Part shown: positions 8,409-16,873 of the stretch, in pieces
Layout: each line of letters opens with the position of its first letter
Numbering within the stretch: position 1 is the first letter of the stretch
Source: Gammaproteobacteria bacterium
Lineage (GTDB): Bacteria; Pseudomonadota; Gammaproteobacteria; Nevskiales; Nevskiaceae
DNA: 64,000 nt
NCBI GenBank assembly: GCA_022599775.1
Contig: JAHZLQ010000008.1
Location: 93,352-157,351 of the forward strand
Reading direction: 5' to 3'
The notes under the pieces: generated by a model
Databases searched by the model: none
Seen by the model: the letters and a program-made list of their open reading frames with translations, nothing else
What the model was told of the DNA's origin: nothing
Position numbers and translations under genes: made by a program

Positions 8409-8984
8409 TCAGGCCTGCACGATCAGCCGTTCGATCTGTCCCGCTACCGTGTCGAACGGCGCAATGCTTCGTTGCGCACGACACAAGACGATGGCGCCCT
8501 CCACGCTCGCGATGACGAGTATCGCGAGTGACGAAGCCGACGCCGGATCGCGTCCCTGCGCCGCCAGCGCAGCCGCGATCTGAGCCGCCCAGTCGTCAAA
8601 AACCCCGGCAGCCGCCTCCAGGGCCGCTTCCGCGACGTCATCGATGGGCTCCTCCGCCACCGCGGCCATCACCGGGCACCCGATCCTGAAGTCCGATCGC
8701 ACCAGGATGGCTCTCCACATCGCCAGAAACCCTCGCACTCCGGCCATGCCGCCGGCTTGCAGGTGGCGATCCAGATCCCGGCTGACTCGCGCACCGGCGA
8801 GTTGCACAGCCTCGACCACGACCTGCTGCTTGCCGCCAGGAAAGTGGTGGTAGATCGAGCCCAGCGGCGCTTCGGCGCGCTTGGTCATCTCGCGCACGCT
8901 CGTGGCGTTCAGGCCATGCCGCGCCAGCATTTCGGCGGCGGCCGCCACCACACGCTGACGGGCATCGGATTGACGAGGGCTCAT
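8409..8984 (-). CDS. TetR/AcrR family transcriptional regulator (LmrA/YxaF-like, 191 aa)
   Basis: The N-terminal helix-turn-helix (residues about 8-55) ends SVREMTKRAEAPLGSIYHHFPGGKQQVV, typical of the LmrA/YxaF branch with GSIYHHFPGGK. The C-terminal domain has the RIGCPVMAA segment usual for this branch. It is divergent from an alpha/beta hydrolase, with two matching palindromes in the 75-bp gap, so it probably represses that gene and itself. The ligand is unknown. Confidence 0.9.
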   Translation of the reverse strand: MSPRQSDARQRVVAAAAEMLARHGLNATSVREMTKRAEAPLGSIYHHFPGGKQQVVVEAVQLAGARVSRDLDRHLQAGGMAGVRGFLAMWRAILVRSDFRIGCPVMAAVAEEPIDDVAEAALEAAAGVFDDWAAQIAAALAAQGRDPASASSLAILVIASVEGAIVLCRAQRSIAPFDTVAGQIERLIVQA

Positions 8985-8997
8985 TGCTCAACTCTTG

Positions 8998-9048
8998 CTA
9001 TGACAGTCGTCATAGTCTAGCGTATCCGGACTATTACAGTCGTTATAG
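8998..9048. promoter_or_regulatory. Twin operators between the TetR gene and the hydrolase
   Basis: CTATGAC-AGTC-GTCATAG (8998-9015) is a perfect 7-bp inverted repeat. CTATTAC-AGTC-GTTATAG (9031-9048) is a second copy with one mismatch between its arms. Their starts are 33 bp apart, about three helical turns, so two dimers would bind the same DNA face. They lie 14-64 bp from the TetR start and 12-62 bp from the hydrolase start. Confidence 0.85.
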
Positions 9049-9059
9049 AACAAAATCCA

Positions 9060-9932
9060 GTGACTACCGCTGCACAGCCTCTCGACCTCACCGCCGCCGA
9101 CGGATACATCCTCGGCGGCACCCGCTACCCTGCCCGCGCGACGCCGCAGGGACGCCTCGTCGTGGCGGGTGCCACGGCGGTGCCGCAGGGCTTCTACAAG
9201 CGGTTCGCCGAATTCGCCAGCGCCCGCGGTTTCGACACGCTGATCTTCGACTACCGGGGTATCGGACGTTCGTCGCCGCCATCGCTCAAGGGATTCCGCA
9301 TGGACCTGCTTGATTGGGCGCGGCTGGATCTGGCAGCCGCCATCGAAGCGATGGCATCCGACGCCGTTCCCCTGTACCTCGTCGGTCATTCGTTTGGCGG
9401 GCATGCCTTCGGACTCCTGCCCAATCACCACAAGGTGACCGGCTTCTACGTCTTCGGCACCGGTGCCGGCTGGCATGGCTACATGCCCATGGCCGAACAA
9501 CTGCGCGTGCTGACGATGTGGAATCTGGTGCTGCCGCCCCTCACCTGGTGGAAGGGCTACTGTCCCTGGAAAATGCTGGGCTTGGGCGAGAACCTGCCGC
9601 TGGATGTGTTCCGGCAATGGCGGTACTGGTGCCGATTCCCCCACTACTACTTCGACGATCCCGGGATGCGCGGAATCGAGCAGAGCTATGCACGGATTCA
9701 CACCCCGATCATCGCCGCCAATGCGCTGGATGACCTCTGGGCCTCCCCGGCATCCCGTGACGCCTTCGTCCGCGGCTACCGCAATGCACCGCTGACCCGG
9801 ATAGACCTGGATCCGAAAATGCTGGGCGGCACAATCGGCCACATGGGCTACTTCCGACAGACAGCGGAACCGCTCTGGGAGAACGCATTGACATGGTTCA
9901 CGAACCTGCCGCAGGCGGTCCCGACGCCATGA
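9060..9932 (+). CDS. Alpha/beta hydrolase (290 aa)
   Basis: The fold is shown by FDYRGIGRSSP (residues 63-73) and the nucleophile elbow LVGHSFGGHAFG with Ser111. The likely acid is in IIAANALDDLWASP and the base in GGTIGHMGYF, where His lies near residue 262. It starts with GTG right after the second TetR operator, so it is the obvious target of the TetR at 8409. It overlaps the next gene by the 4-bp ATGA. Substrate unknown; ester or peptide hydrolysis or lactone cleavage are all possible. Confidence 0.85.
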   Translation: MTTAAQPLDLTAADGYILGGTRYPARATPQGRLVVAGATAVPQGFYKRFAEFASARGFDTLIFDYRGIGRSSPPSLKGFRMDLLDWARLDLAAAIEAMASDAVPLYLVGHSFGGHAFGLLPNHHKVTGFYVFGTGAGWHGYMPMAEQLRVLTMWNLVLPPLTWWKGYCPWKMLGLGENLPLDVFRQWRYWCRFPHYYFDDPGMRGIEQSYARIHTPIIAANALDDLWASPASRDAFVRGYRNAPLTRIDLDPKMLGGTIGHMGYFRQTAEPLWENALTWFTNLPQAVPTP

Positions 9933-10333
9933 GCGCATCGCCGCGCTGGCAACACCAGCTGAAGTGGCTGCTGCTCGCCACAGTTGCGGCAAGCATCCTT
10001 CATTACGCGGACAACCTGCTGTACTTCGAGCAGTATCCCGAACCGCCCTGGATCAACCGCTCCATGGTCGATGCGTTCTGGTTCATGATGACGCCGCTGG
10101 CCTGGATCGGATACGGCCTGATCCGCTCCGGCTGCCACCACAGCGGCACGCTGGCTCTGCTGGCATACGCCGCCGGCAACCTGCTCAGTCTGGGGCACTA
10201 TCGCTATGCGCCGATGTGCAGCATCGATCCGCGCATCAACACGCTGATCCTGCTCGAAGCCGTGCTCGCATGCGCGCTGGTGAGCTTTCTGGTCGTCCCT
10301 TATTGGCTCACGCGTGGACTGGCCAGAACCTAG
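9929..10333 (+). CDS. Small integral membrane protein (134 aa)
   Basis: The protein has about four hydrophobic segments (WLLLATVAASILHY, AFWFMMTPLAWIGYGLI, LALLAYAAGNLLSLGHY, LILLEAVLACALVSFLVV) and a conserved-looking HYADNLLYFEQYPEPPWIN loop. The ATG at 9929 overlaps the TGA of the hydrolase (ATGA), so the two are translationally coupled and TetR-controlled. Similar small proteins occur in many proteobacteria without known function. Its stop overlaps the stop of the convergent gene by 4 bp. Confidence 0.8.
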   Translation: MSASPRWQHQLKWLLLATVAASILHYADNLLYFEQYPEPPWINRSMVDAFWFMMTPLAWIGYGLIRSGCHHSGTLALLAYAAGNLLSLGHYRYAPMCSIDPRINTLILLEAVLACALVSFLVVPYWLTRGLART

Positions 10334-11127
10334 CGCCCGCTGTCCAGCGCGTCCAGAAAGCGGTCAATCGCCGCATTGACCGGCTCCGGATGCGTGAGAT
10401 TCGCCGCATGCCCCGCACCCCGAACCACCACGAGTTGCGAATGCGGCAAGCGCTCCGCCATGTCCTGCGCGCGATCGAGCGAGATCGCCACGTCGGCGTC
10501 GCCGTGCACGACCAGCGCCGGCACCCCGATCTCGCCGAGCCGGCTGCTGATGTCGTCCCGCGACACCAGCGCCTGGAAGCTCGCCATCACATTGTGCCCC
10601 CGCCATTGACGCCACTTGTTCTGCCACTGCGCGGCGCCGGCCCAGCCCGGTCCGAGGATGATCTGGGCGATGGTGTCGGCCACCGGCTGTGACAAGCCCT
10701 GCTGCGCCCAGGCTTCGATCAGCTGCCGGTAGCCGGCGGTCTTCTCGGCGTCTTCGGTTCGAGCCTGCGTGTCGATCAGGATCAGTCCACGGACCCTGTC
10801 GGGATGGTGCAAGGCCGCCCGCAGCGACAGATAGCCGCCCTGACTCATGCCGGCGAGCACTGCGGATTCGATGCCCAAGTGATCGAGCAGCGCCACAAGA
10901 TCGTCTGCCGAGTCGTAGTAGCTGAACGGCGCAATCGATTCGCCCGCCGTTCGGCCATGCCCGCGCTCATCCCAGACGATGCAGCGGTAACGCGCGCGCA
11001 GCGCGGCCACCTGCGGCTCGAACATGGCCTGATCCATCAGCAGACCGTGCGAGAACACCACGACCGGGCCGCTGGCTCCGCTGTCCTCGTAGTAAACGGT
11101 CTGACCGTTGACGGCGGCATAGGGCAT
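10330..11127 (-). CDS. Alpha/beta hydrolase (3-oxoadipate enol-lactonase-like, 265 aa)
   Basis: Starts MPYAAVNGQTVYYEDSG and has VVVFSHGLLMD (oxyanion HG), VWDERGHGRT, and the nucleophile elbow LAGMSQGGYLSL with Ser95. The acid lies in VVHGDADVAI and the base in GAGHAANLTHPE. This arrangement matches the epoxide hydrolase/enol-lactonase group. The ATG at 11127 has GAGGAG seven bases upstream, and the longer frame beyond it is therefore rejected. It is convergent with, and overlaps by 4 bp, the membrane protein gene. Actual substrate unknown. Confidence 0.88.
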   Translation of the reverse strand: MPYAAVNGQTVYYEDSGASGPVVVFSHGLLMDQAMFEPQVAALRARYRCIVWDERGHGRTAGESIAPFSYYDSADDLVALLDHLGIESAVLAGMSQGGYLSLRAALHHPDRVRGLILIDTQARTEDAEKTAGYRQLIEAWAQQGLSQPVADTIAQIILGPGWAGAAQWQNKWRQWRGHNVMASFQALVSRDDISSRLGEIGVPALVVHGDADVAISLDRAQDMAERLPHSQLVVVRGAGHAANLTHPEPVNAAIDRFLDALDSGR

Positions 11128-11672
11128 GGGGGTCTCCTCGTTATGATTGTTTGAATGGCCACGAACACGGCCATGTCGTGTCAATCTGCGCGTGGCCGGA
11201 GTCTGATCAGCGTGTCACGCAAGGACCGGGACTTCGTCCAATACTCTTATAAATAGTGCTTTTGTTCCATTCGCTGTCGCCACCCGGAGCCCTTGCGTGG
11301 ATTCCGGGTTCCCGCTGCGCGGGCCCCGGAATGACGGGGCGATGGGAAGTCCGCATGAGCCTGCCTGTTCGCCGCCACCGTACATCCGTCATTCCGGACA
11401 AGTCGCAGACTTGATCCGGAATCCATGCAACGTCCCATCGGCGCACCAACAATGTGACTCGTGCGTCACCGCTCCAGCGTGATGGGCGTCGCCGATTCGC
11501 GGCCGAACGCTGCGATATGAGGTACCGGTGCGTGGATTCCGGGTTCCCGCTGCGCGGGCCGCGGAATGACGGGGCGGTGGGGAGCGGCATGAGCTTGCTT
11601 GGACGCGGTTCGAACAGCGCACTTCCGCGAATGCGGCGCCGTCTTGTACGGCGCCGCGATTCCGAGCCAGGC
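11128..11672. repeat. Gene-free 545 bp holding three copies of the dispersed palindromic repeat
   Basis: Two unit types are visible. Type B (core GATTCCGGGTTCCCGC, ending CCGGAATGACGG) is at 11299-11337 and again at 11534-11572. Type A (core CGTCATTCCGGACAAG, ending GATCCGGAATCCA) is at 11387-11425. Each unit can fold as a short hairpin. Open frames across this stretch are made by the repeats and are not genes. Part of 11572-11672 has no identified feature. Confidence 0.85.
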
Positions 11673-12005
11673 TCAAGCCGGCTTGGCAACCCAGGCAGCG
11701 CACCAACCGGCCTTGGCGACGAGCTTGCCGCCGAAGGCGCCACACGGCGCGAAGCCGTCGGCTTCGGCGTCGGTCTGATAGAGCATGCAGTTACCGCAGT
11801 GGCTGCCTTCCTGATAGGTCGGCGCCGCGGCCTTGTCGAGCGTGCTGGCATCCTCGGTGTAATGCAGGGCCTGCGCGGTGGGGTCGCTCAGCGCGAGCTT
11901 CTCCTGGGCCAGAGCCCGCGTGGTCCAGGCTCCGCCGACCGCGATGGCGGCCATCGAAGTGCCGGCGGTCTTGATGAAATGACGACGATCAAACTGCTTG
12001 TGCAT
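11673..12005 (-). CDS. High-potential iron-sulfur protein (HiPIP) with Tat signal, copy 1 (110 aa)
   Basis: The precursor starts MHKQFDRRHFIKTAG, a twin-arginine signal, followed by a hydrophobic stretch and ALA cleavage site near residue 33. Four cysteines (70, 73, 88, 102) in the [13 protein letters not shown] and GWCAAW contexts are the [4Fe-4S] ligands of HiPIPs. Such proteins are periplasmic one-electron carriers. By hand count 76 of 110 residues are identical to the HiPIP at 53569-53901, with cysteines at the same positions. The Met at 12005 is chosen because GGAGACGGGT precedes it and it opens the Tat peptide. No redox partner gene is adjacent. Confidence 0.93.
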   Translation of the reverse strand: MHKQFDRRHFIKTAGTSMAAIAVGGAWTTRALAQEKLALSDPTAQALHYTEDASTLDKAAAPTYQEGSHCGNCMLYQTDAEADGFAPCGAFGGKLVAKAGWCAAWVAKPA

Positions 12006-12200
12006 ACCCGTCTCCTGTAGGCCCGTAGGTTCAGAACGTGGTGGAGCCGCATGATAGCGGCAATGATGCGAACCAAGTCGCGCATATACGGCGCAGAGGC
12101 GTCCGCGCCGGGCTCTATTGAAAGGCATCGTGGCGTAGCCTGCCATGACCGCGCTCAATTCGTCGCCGCCCGTGTGGAGCCTGCCGGCGGCCGGCGGCCG

Positions 12201-13112
12201 CTACCGGCCACCCAGGGCATTCGCCGAATCGGCGATGTGCTCTCGCAACCACTGATGCGCAGGATCACGATGCGCGCGCTCGTGCCAGAGCATGGCGATT
12301 TCGAAACCCGGCAGCTCCACCGGCGCACCGACCACACGCAACTCCTCGTGCCCAGCCACCAGGCGGGCGGGCAGCATCGCCACCAGATCGGAACCGGCGA
12401 CGGCGGAAACCGCCGACCGAAAGCGCGGAACGGACAGCACCACCCGGCGGGACAGACCGGCCTGCGTCAGCAACTGATCGGTGACACCGACGAAACCGCC
12501 CCCATCGGGCGACACGACCACATGCTCCAAGGCGCGAAACTGCTTCAGGCTGGGGCGGCGCCGGAGCTTCGGGTGGCCGGCTCGGCCAACCAGCACGTAG
12601 TGTTCCTTGAACAGAGTGCGACTGCGCAGCCCGGACGGCGCGTCATGGCTCGTGTGCAGACACAGATCAAGTTCACCGTTTCCCATGGAGGTCGCGATCT
12701 TCGACGGCTGCAAGGGCAGTATCGCCAGACGGCTGCCCGGCGCCGCGGTACGCAATTGCGGCAATGCCGGAATCAGGATCACGCCTTCACCGTAGTCCGC
12801 GGCCGCGACGCGCCAGCTGCGGTCGGCGCGCGCGGGATCAAACGCCGACGATTGCAGGACCGCGCTGTCGAGTTCCGTCAGCGCCAGACGCAAGGGCTCC
12901 GCAAGCGCCAGTGCACGTGTGGTGGGGCGCATGCCTCGCGGCCCCGGCAACAGCAGCGGATCACCGAAGTAATCCCGCAATTTGGCGAGCTGCACGCTGA
13001 CCGAAGGTTGCGACAGGTGCAGGCGTTCCGCAGCCCGCGTGACGTTGCGCTCGGCCAGCAGTACGTCCAACGTGATCAACAGGTTCAGGTCGAGCCTGCG
13101 AAAATTGTTCAT
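12201..13112 (-). CDS. LysR-family transcriptional regulator (303 aa)
   Basis: The N-terminal winged helix reads RRLDLNLLITLDVLLAERNVTRAAERLHLSQPSVSVQLAKLRDYFGDPLL, the standard LysR signature. The rest is a PBP-like effector domain. It is divergent from a quinone-reductase-like gene 91 bp away, which is the usual arrangement for a LysR and its target. The NodD/LinR-like opening (NNFRRLDLNLL) is common in regulators of aromatic catabolism. Effector unknown. Confidence 0.92.
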   Translation of the reverse strand: MNNFRRLDLNLLITLDVLLAERNVTRAAERLHLSQPSVSVQLAKLRDYFGDPLLLPGPRGMRPTTRALALAEPLRLALTELDSAVLQSSAFDPARADRSWRVAAADYGEGVILIPALPQLRTAAPGSRLAILPLQPSKIATSMGNGELDLCLHTSHDAPSGLRSRTLFKEHYVLVGRAGHPKLRRRPSLKQFRALEHVVVSPDGGGFVGVTDQLLTQAGLSRRVVLSVPRFRSAVSAVAGSDLVAMLPARLVAGHEELRVVGAPVELPGFEIAMLWHERAHRDPAHQWLREHIADSANALGGR

Positions 13113-13130
13113 GACAATAGCTGATATTTC

Positions 13131-13144
13131 TGAAATTCATTTCA
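13131..13144. promoter_or_regulatory. Palindrome TGAAATTCATTTCA between the LysR and reductase genes
   Basis: The arms TGAAAT and ATTTCA are exact inverted repeats around TC. The site lies 19-32 bp upstream of the LysR start and 60-73 bp upstream of the reductase start. It is a plausible LysR recognition site because the surrounding DNA is AT-rich and the T-N11-A pattern occurs. Confidence 0.5.
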
Positions 13145-13203
13145 ACTATATCTACCACAGCCCTAGCCTGGCTCGCACCGCGTCGGAACTCGAGAGTGCT
13201 GCC

Positions 13204-13986
13204 ATGAACGTACTGATTGTCCATGCCCATCCGGAACCCGCATCCCTGAACGGGTCACTCAAGACCCACATGGTCGAACAACTCCAGCGTGCCGGCCATG
13301 CGGTGAACGTTTCCGACCTGTACCGCATGCGCTGGAAATCGCCGCTGGATGCCTCGGATTTTGTCGAACGACCAGCCGGCACTCGTTTCGAGCCGGCCAT
13401 GGATTCAGGCCGCGCGTATAGCGAAGGCACACAGCCCGCCGATGTCGCGGAAGAACAGCGCAAGTTGCTGTGGGCGAACCTGCTGATTCTTCAGTTCCCG
13501 CTGTGGTGGTTCTCGATGCCCGCGATCCTCAAGGGCTGGGTGGATCGCGTGTATGCGAACGGCTTTGCCTACGGCATTGGCGAGCACTCCGAGCGGCGCT
13601 GGGGCGACCGCTATGGCGAGGGCGTGATGGCCGGCAAGCGTGCGATGCTGGTGGTGAGTACCGGCGGCTGGGAATCCCACTACGGCCCGCGCGGCATCAA
13701 TGGTCCGATCGACGATCTGCTGTTTCCGATTCAGCACGGCATCCTGTACTACCCGGGATTCGAGGTGCTGCCACCATACATCGTGCACCACGCCGGCTCC
13801 GTGGACGCTGCGGCCTTCACTCGGCATACGGCGGCTCTGACTCAGCGGCTGGATACGCTAGAGACCACGCTCCCCATCGCCTTCCGCCAACAGAACGGCG
13901 GCGACTACGAGATTCCGGCGATGACGCTACGCAGCGACCTCGCGCCCGGCCGGGACGGATTCTCGGTACACGTGCAGACGGACTGA
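13204..13986 (+). CDS. NAD(P)H dehydrogenase (quinone)-like flavodoxin-fold oxidoreductase (260 aa)
   Basis: Opens MNVLIVHAHPEPASLNGSLKTHM, the FMN/FAD phosphate loop of the NQO1/MdaB/KefF family. The segment LLILQFPLWWFSMPAILKGWVDRVYANGFAYG is the flavin isoalloxazine and dimer region, and VVSTGGWESHYGPRGING is the third flavin loop. It probably reduces quinones or related electrophiles by two electrons with NAD(P)H. The ATG at 13204 is the natural start; the frame further left runs across the promoter. Expected to be regulated by the divergent LysR. Confidence 0.9.
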   Translation: MNVLIVHAHPEPASLNGSLKTHMVEQLQRAGHAVNVSDLYRMRWKSPLDASDFVERPAGTRFEPAMDSGRAYSEGTQPADVAEEQRKLLWANLLILQFPLWWFSMPAILKGWVDRVYANGFAYGIGEHSERRWGDRYGEGVMAGKRAMLVVSTGGWESHYGPRGINGPIDDLLFPIQHGILYYPGFEVLPPYIVHHAGSVDAAAFTRHTAALTQRLDTLETTLPIAFRQQNGGDYEIPAMTLRSDLAPGRDGFSVHVQTD

Positions 13987-14050
13987 GGCCGCCCAAGACC
14001 GCAGACCAACGTCCATGTGGACGATGCGCTTGGCGGGTCATAATGGCGCG

Positions 14051-14875
14051 ATGAGCACCCACGAAGATAACGCCAACGAGCGCATGCCGAGCTTCTTCAT
14101 CCCGCATGGCGGCGGCCCCTGCTTCTTCATGGATTGGGATCCCGCCGACACTTGGAAAACGATGGAGGCCTTCCTGCGCGGGATCGCGGACAGCCTACCC
14201 CGCCCGCCCAGCGCGATCCTGATCGTCTCCGGGCACTGGACGCCAGATCGATTCACGGTGAACGCCGCGACACACCCCGGCTTGCTGTTCGACTACTACG
14301 GCTTTCCGCCGCATACGTACCAGTTGCGCTACGACGCACCAGGACTACCGGCCCTGGCCGAAACCGTGCGCCAGACCCTGAGCGAGGCCGGTTTCGAGAC
14401 CGACAGCATCGATGATCGCGGCCTGGACCACGGCGTGTTCATCCCCCTGCTGCTGATGTTTCCCGACGCGCAGATTCCGGTGTTGCAGCTGTCCTTGCGC
14501 GGCGACCTGAATCCCAAGGTGCACATCGACGCTGGCCATGCGCTGGAAGCACTACGTGACCAGGACGTACTGATCGTGGGTAGCGGCATGAGCTTCCACA
14601 ACATGCGCGCCTATGGCGACCCACGCTTCACGCCGGTGGCGGACGCCTTCGACGAGTGGCTGACGGCCACGGTGGAGGCACCGCCGGCCGAGCGCGAAGC
14701 CCGGCTGGCCGCCTGGGAGCACGCGCCGCAGGCGCGGCAATGCCATCCGCCAGCGGCCGAGGAACACCTGATTCCGTTGATGGTGGCGGCTGGCGCCGGC
14801 GGCCAAGGCAGGGGCCGACGCGTATTCAGCGATCGCGTGCTCGAGACACGCGTATCCGGCTATCGCTTCGACTGA
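14051..14875 (+). CDS. Class III extradiol ring-cleavage dioxygenase-like protein (DODA/LigB type, 274 aa)
   Basis: The motifs FFIPHGGGPCFF, ILIVSGHW, TYQLRYDAPG and LDHGVFIPLLLMFPDAQIPVLQLSL match the DODA/YgiD branch of LigB-type dioxygenases, in which histidines from these blocks bind the metal. The family cleaves catecholic rings such as L-DOPA; bacterial members are often of unknown substrate. It starts 64 bp after the quinone reductase on the same strand and could share its transcript, so a catechol/quinone pathway is a reasonable guess. Also contains a late SFHNMRAYG motif typical of the family. Confidence 0.88.
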   Translation: MSTHEDNANERMPSFFIPHGGGPCFFMDWDPADTWKTMEAFLRGIADSLPRPPSAILIVSGHWTPDRFTVNAATHPGLLFDYYGFPPHTYQLRYDAPGLPALAETVRQTLSEAGFETDSIDDRGLDHGVFIPLLLMFPDAQIPVLQLSLRGDLNPKVHIDAGHALEALRDQDVLIVGSGMSFHNMRAYGDPRFTPVADAFDEWLTATVEAPPAEREARLAAWEHAPQARQCHPPAAEEHLIPLMVAAGAGGQGRGRRVFSDRVLETRVSGYRFD

Positions 14876-14887
14876 CCGGTCCGCTCC

Positions 14888-14926
14888 CGTCATTCCGGAC
14901 AAGTCGCAGACCTGATCCGGAATCCA
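14888..14926. repeat. Dispersed repeat, type A copy
   Basis: CGTCATTCCGGACAAG through CCGGAATCCA is nearly identical to 11387-11425. It lies between the convergent dioxygenase and fnr genes, where a hairpin could end transcription from both sides. Confidence 0.85.
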
Positions 14927-14938
14927 GCCGGCGCCACC

Positions 14939-15622
14939 TCAGGCCAGGGCGCACAGGGCATCGCGGTCGACCACCTCGCAGCGCGTGCCCTGCTTGCGCA
15001 GAACCTTGCGTGACTGCAACCGGGTGAAGACGCGCGACACGGTTTCCGTCGCCAGGTCCAGATAGCGTCCGAGATCGACGCGCGACATCGGCAGTTCGAT
15101 CTCGCTGCCCGGCGTGACCGTGGCGTCGAGCTGGCTCAGCAGGAACGCGGCGACGCGCTGGTCGGCGCTGCAGCGTTCGCGATGCAGCATGCCGTGCAGG
15201 CGGTCGAATTCATGGCCCAGGGCGCTGAGTATCCGGTCCCGGAACCGCACGGTTTCGAGCATGCGTGCGCGCACCGCGGCAATCGGCAGCCGGCACACCC
15301 AGGTTCGCGACAAGGCGCGCGCACTGGCGCGAAATTCCGGATTGCAGATCGCATCCAGCCCGACGATGTCCTCGGCCAACTGAAAGCCGCGGATTTCCTC
15401 GTCGCCGTCGGCGGACACCACATAGGTTTTCAGCGCACCGCCGCGCACCAGATACAGGTGTTCGGCCCGATCGCCGATGCGGTACAGGTGCTCACCCTTG
15501 TCGAGTACGGTACGACTCACCCCGGTGGACTGCGTCTGTGCGGGCGTCATGCCTTCGACCAGCAGACCGCCGAGACAGCGGCTTTGACGCGGACAATCGG
15601 TGCAGGGTGCGGTGGCGGACAT
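14939..15622 (-). CDS. FNR/FixK-type oxygen-sensing transcription regulator, copy 1 (227 aa)
   Basis: Crp-fold regulator. The N-terminus has Cys7, Cys10 and Cys16 (C-x2-C-x5-C, the exact spacing of E. coli FNR Cys20/23/29). A fourth cysteine, Cys110 in SRTWVCRLP, lies 94 residues later (93 in FNR), so an O2-labile [4Fe-4S] cluster is expected. The recognition helix LATETVSRVFTRLQ keeps the E-xx-SR residues that read TTGA half sites. The ATG at 15622 puts the cysteines at the N-terminus; longer frames run into the promoter. FixJ-like elements lie upstream and FNR-type boxes occur across the next 39 kb. It follows fixLJ and a receiver gene on the same strand. Confidence 0.93.
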   Translation of the reverse strand: MSATAPCTDCPRQSRCLGGLLVEGMTPAQTQSTGVSRTVLDKGEHLYRIGDRAEHLYLVRGGALKTYVVSADGDEEIRGFQLAEDIVGLDAICNPEFRASARALSRTWVCRLPIAAVRARMLETVRFRDRILSALGHEFDRLHGMLHRERCSADQRVAAFLLSQLDATVTPGSEIELPMSRVDLGRYLDLATETVSRVFTRLQSRKVLRKQGTRCEVVDRDALCALA

Positions 15623-15713
15623 GGCGGGCTCCGTGAGACAGGCTGAATTCGAGGTGCCCCAGTGTGTTGTCCTGCCGCATCCGCCACCATTCGGTGTTAC
15701 GCGTAGCCCCCTT

Positions 15714-15741
15714 GCGGAAACCACGTACGGGAAACTACGTA
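15714..15741 (-). promoter_or_regulatory. Two direct FixJ-like sites upstream of fnr copy 1
   Basis: Read on the minus strand: TACGTAGTTTCCCG (15741-15728) followed at once by TACGTGGTTTCCGC (15727-15714), a 14-bp direct repeat. The core resembles the GTAMGTAG/TTTCC sequence I recall for FixJ sites in rhizobial fixK promoters. It sits about 90-120 bp upstream of the fnr start and overlaps the last bases of the receiver gene. A related TACGTAGTTCCCG precedes fnr copy 2. Confidence 0.7.
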
Positions 15742-16220
15742 TCGGCGGCGTCGCTCGGTGCTGCCTGACCGCTCAGACAGCCCTGCACCGCACTCTGAAA
15801 CGCATCGTCTCCAAACGGCTTTTGCAGCACCTCGTATACGCCCAGCCGACGCACACGCTCCAGTTGCGCGCCGCTGCGATCGCCGGTGATGACCAGCACC
15901 GGCAGCCCCGAGCCACGCTCACGCAGGCGACGCAGCACGGTCTCGCCGTCCATTTGCGGCATGTTGAGGTCGAGCACCAGACAGCTGCCGGCTTCGTGGA
16001 TCTCGCTGTCGAGGAACTCGCGGCCGCTGGCGAAGCTGCAGGCGCGCCAACCGCAGCAGCGCGCCAGCAGATCCAGCGCGGACCGGACCGCCGAATCGTC
16101 TTCCACGATATAGACGACGGCATTCGGGTCCGGTCTGGGCGAAGTGGCGGCAATCAGGGCGGGGTTCGCAATCACGGTTAAGGATGAAAGGTCGACGACC
16201 CTGCGAGAATGAGCAGGCAT
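15735..16220 (-). CDS. Stand-alone response-regulator receiver protein (161 aa)
   Basis: A single CheY-like domain: the acidic pair in VVYIVEDDSAVR (about residues 40-42), the phosphoacceptor Asp84 in LVLDLNMPQMDG, the Thr/Ser switch in VLVITGDRS and the lysine in EVLQKPFGDD. No output domain follows, and about 33 residues precede the domain. It lies 23 bp after the FixJ-like gene in the same operon, so it could compete for phosphate from the FixL-like kinase or act in a phosphorelay, as FixT or lone receivers do in other systems. Confidence 0.88.
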   Translation of the reverse strand: MPAHSRRVVDLSSLTVIANPALIAATSPRPDPNAVVYIVEDDSAVRSALDLLARCCGWRACSFASGREFLDSEIHEAGSCLVLDLNMPQMDGETVLRRLRERGSGLPVLVITGDRSGAQLERVRRLGVYEVLQKPFGDDAFQSAVQGCLSGQAAPSDAADT

Positions 16221-16243
16221 TGGACGTCAGAAGCCGCAGCGGC

Positions 16244-16873
16244 TCATTGACCTGCGTCAGTACCCGATTCGGCGCGCAGCACGAGATGAACCAGCTGGGC
16301 CACCGAACGGCAGTCGAGCTTCTCCATGCAGCGTGCGCGATGCAGTTCGATCGTGCGTTCGCTGATGCCGAGTTCGGCGGCGATCACCTTGTTGGCCTCA
16401 CCGCGTACCAGATGGCGCATGACCTCGTGTTCGCGCGTGGTCAGCCGGGCCAGCCTGTCGCGCAGGGCGGCGGCCTCCCGTTGCTGGCCACGGCACTCAC
16501 TGTCGCGCTGCAAGGCGGCGTTGATCCGGTCCAGCAGAAACTGGTCGTTGAACGGTTTCTGGATGAAGTCGAAGGCGCCGCGCTTCATCGCGCGCACCGC
16601 CATCGGTACGTCGCCGTGGCCGGTGAGTATGATCACCGGCAGGGTGACGCCCTTGGCGATCAGACGTTCGTGCAGATCGAGCCCGGACAGGCCCGGCATG
16701 CGCACGTCCAGCAACAGGCAGCCGCCCTGCTCGGGCGTGGCCGCCTCCAGAAACTCCAGCGCGTTGCCGTAGCAGCGCGAGTCCAGCCCAGCCGAGGCCA
16801 GCAGCATGCGCAGACCACTGCGCACGGCCTCGTCGTCATCGACGACGAACACCACCGGGGTCTGCTGCGTCAC
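16244..16873 (-). CDS. fixJ: FixJ-type two-component response regulator (209 aa)
   Basis: Receiver domain with the acidic pocket VFVVDDDEAVR and Asp56 in CLLLDVRMPGLSG, then a LuxR-type helix-turn-helix LTTREHEVMRHLVRGEANKVIAAELGISERTIELHRARCMEKL (about residues 142-185). This is the FixJ/TtrR/NarL layout with the FixJ-like linker. It overlaps the sensor kinase gene by the ATGA at 16870-16873, so the pair is co-translated. Expected to activate fnr copies 1 and 2 through the TACGTAGTTYCC elements. Confidence 0.92.
   Translation of the reverse strand: MTQQTPVVFVVDDDEAVRSGLRMLLASAGLDSRCYGNALEFLEAATPEQGGCLLLDVRMPGLSGLDLHERLIAKGVTLPVIILTGHGDVPMAVRAMKRGAFDFIQKPFNDQFLLDRINAALQRDSECRGQQREAAALRDRLARLTTREHEVMRHLVRGEANKVIAAELGISERTIELHRARCMEKLDCRSVAQLVHLVLRAESGTDAGQ

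Noticed and set aside
11299..11572. Possible CRISPR array, because of repeated units in a gene-free stretch
   Set aside because: Units differ in type and orientation, spacing is irregular, no cas genes are near, and the same units occur singly elsewhere.
11207..11851. A 214-codon frame over the repeat cluster near 11.4 kb
   Set aside because: The translation comes mainly from the repeat modules and from the antisense of the HiPIP gene.
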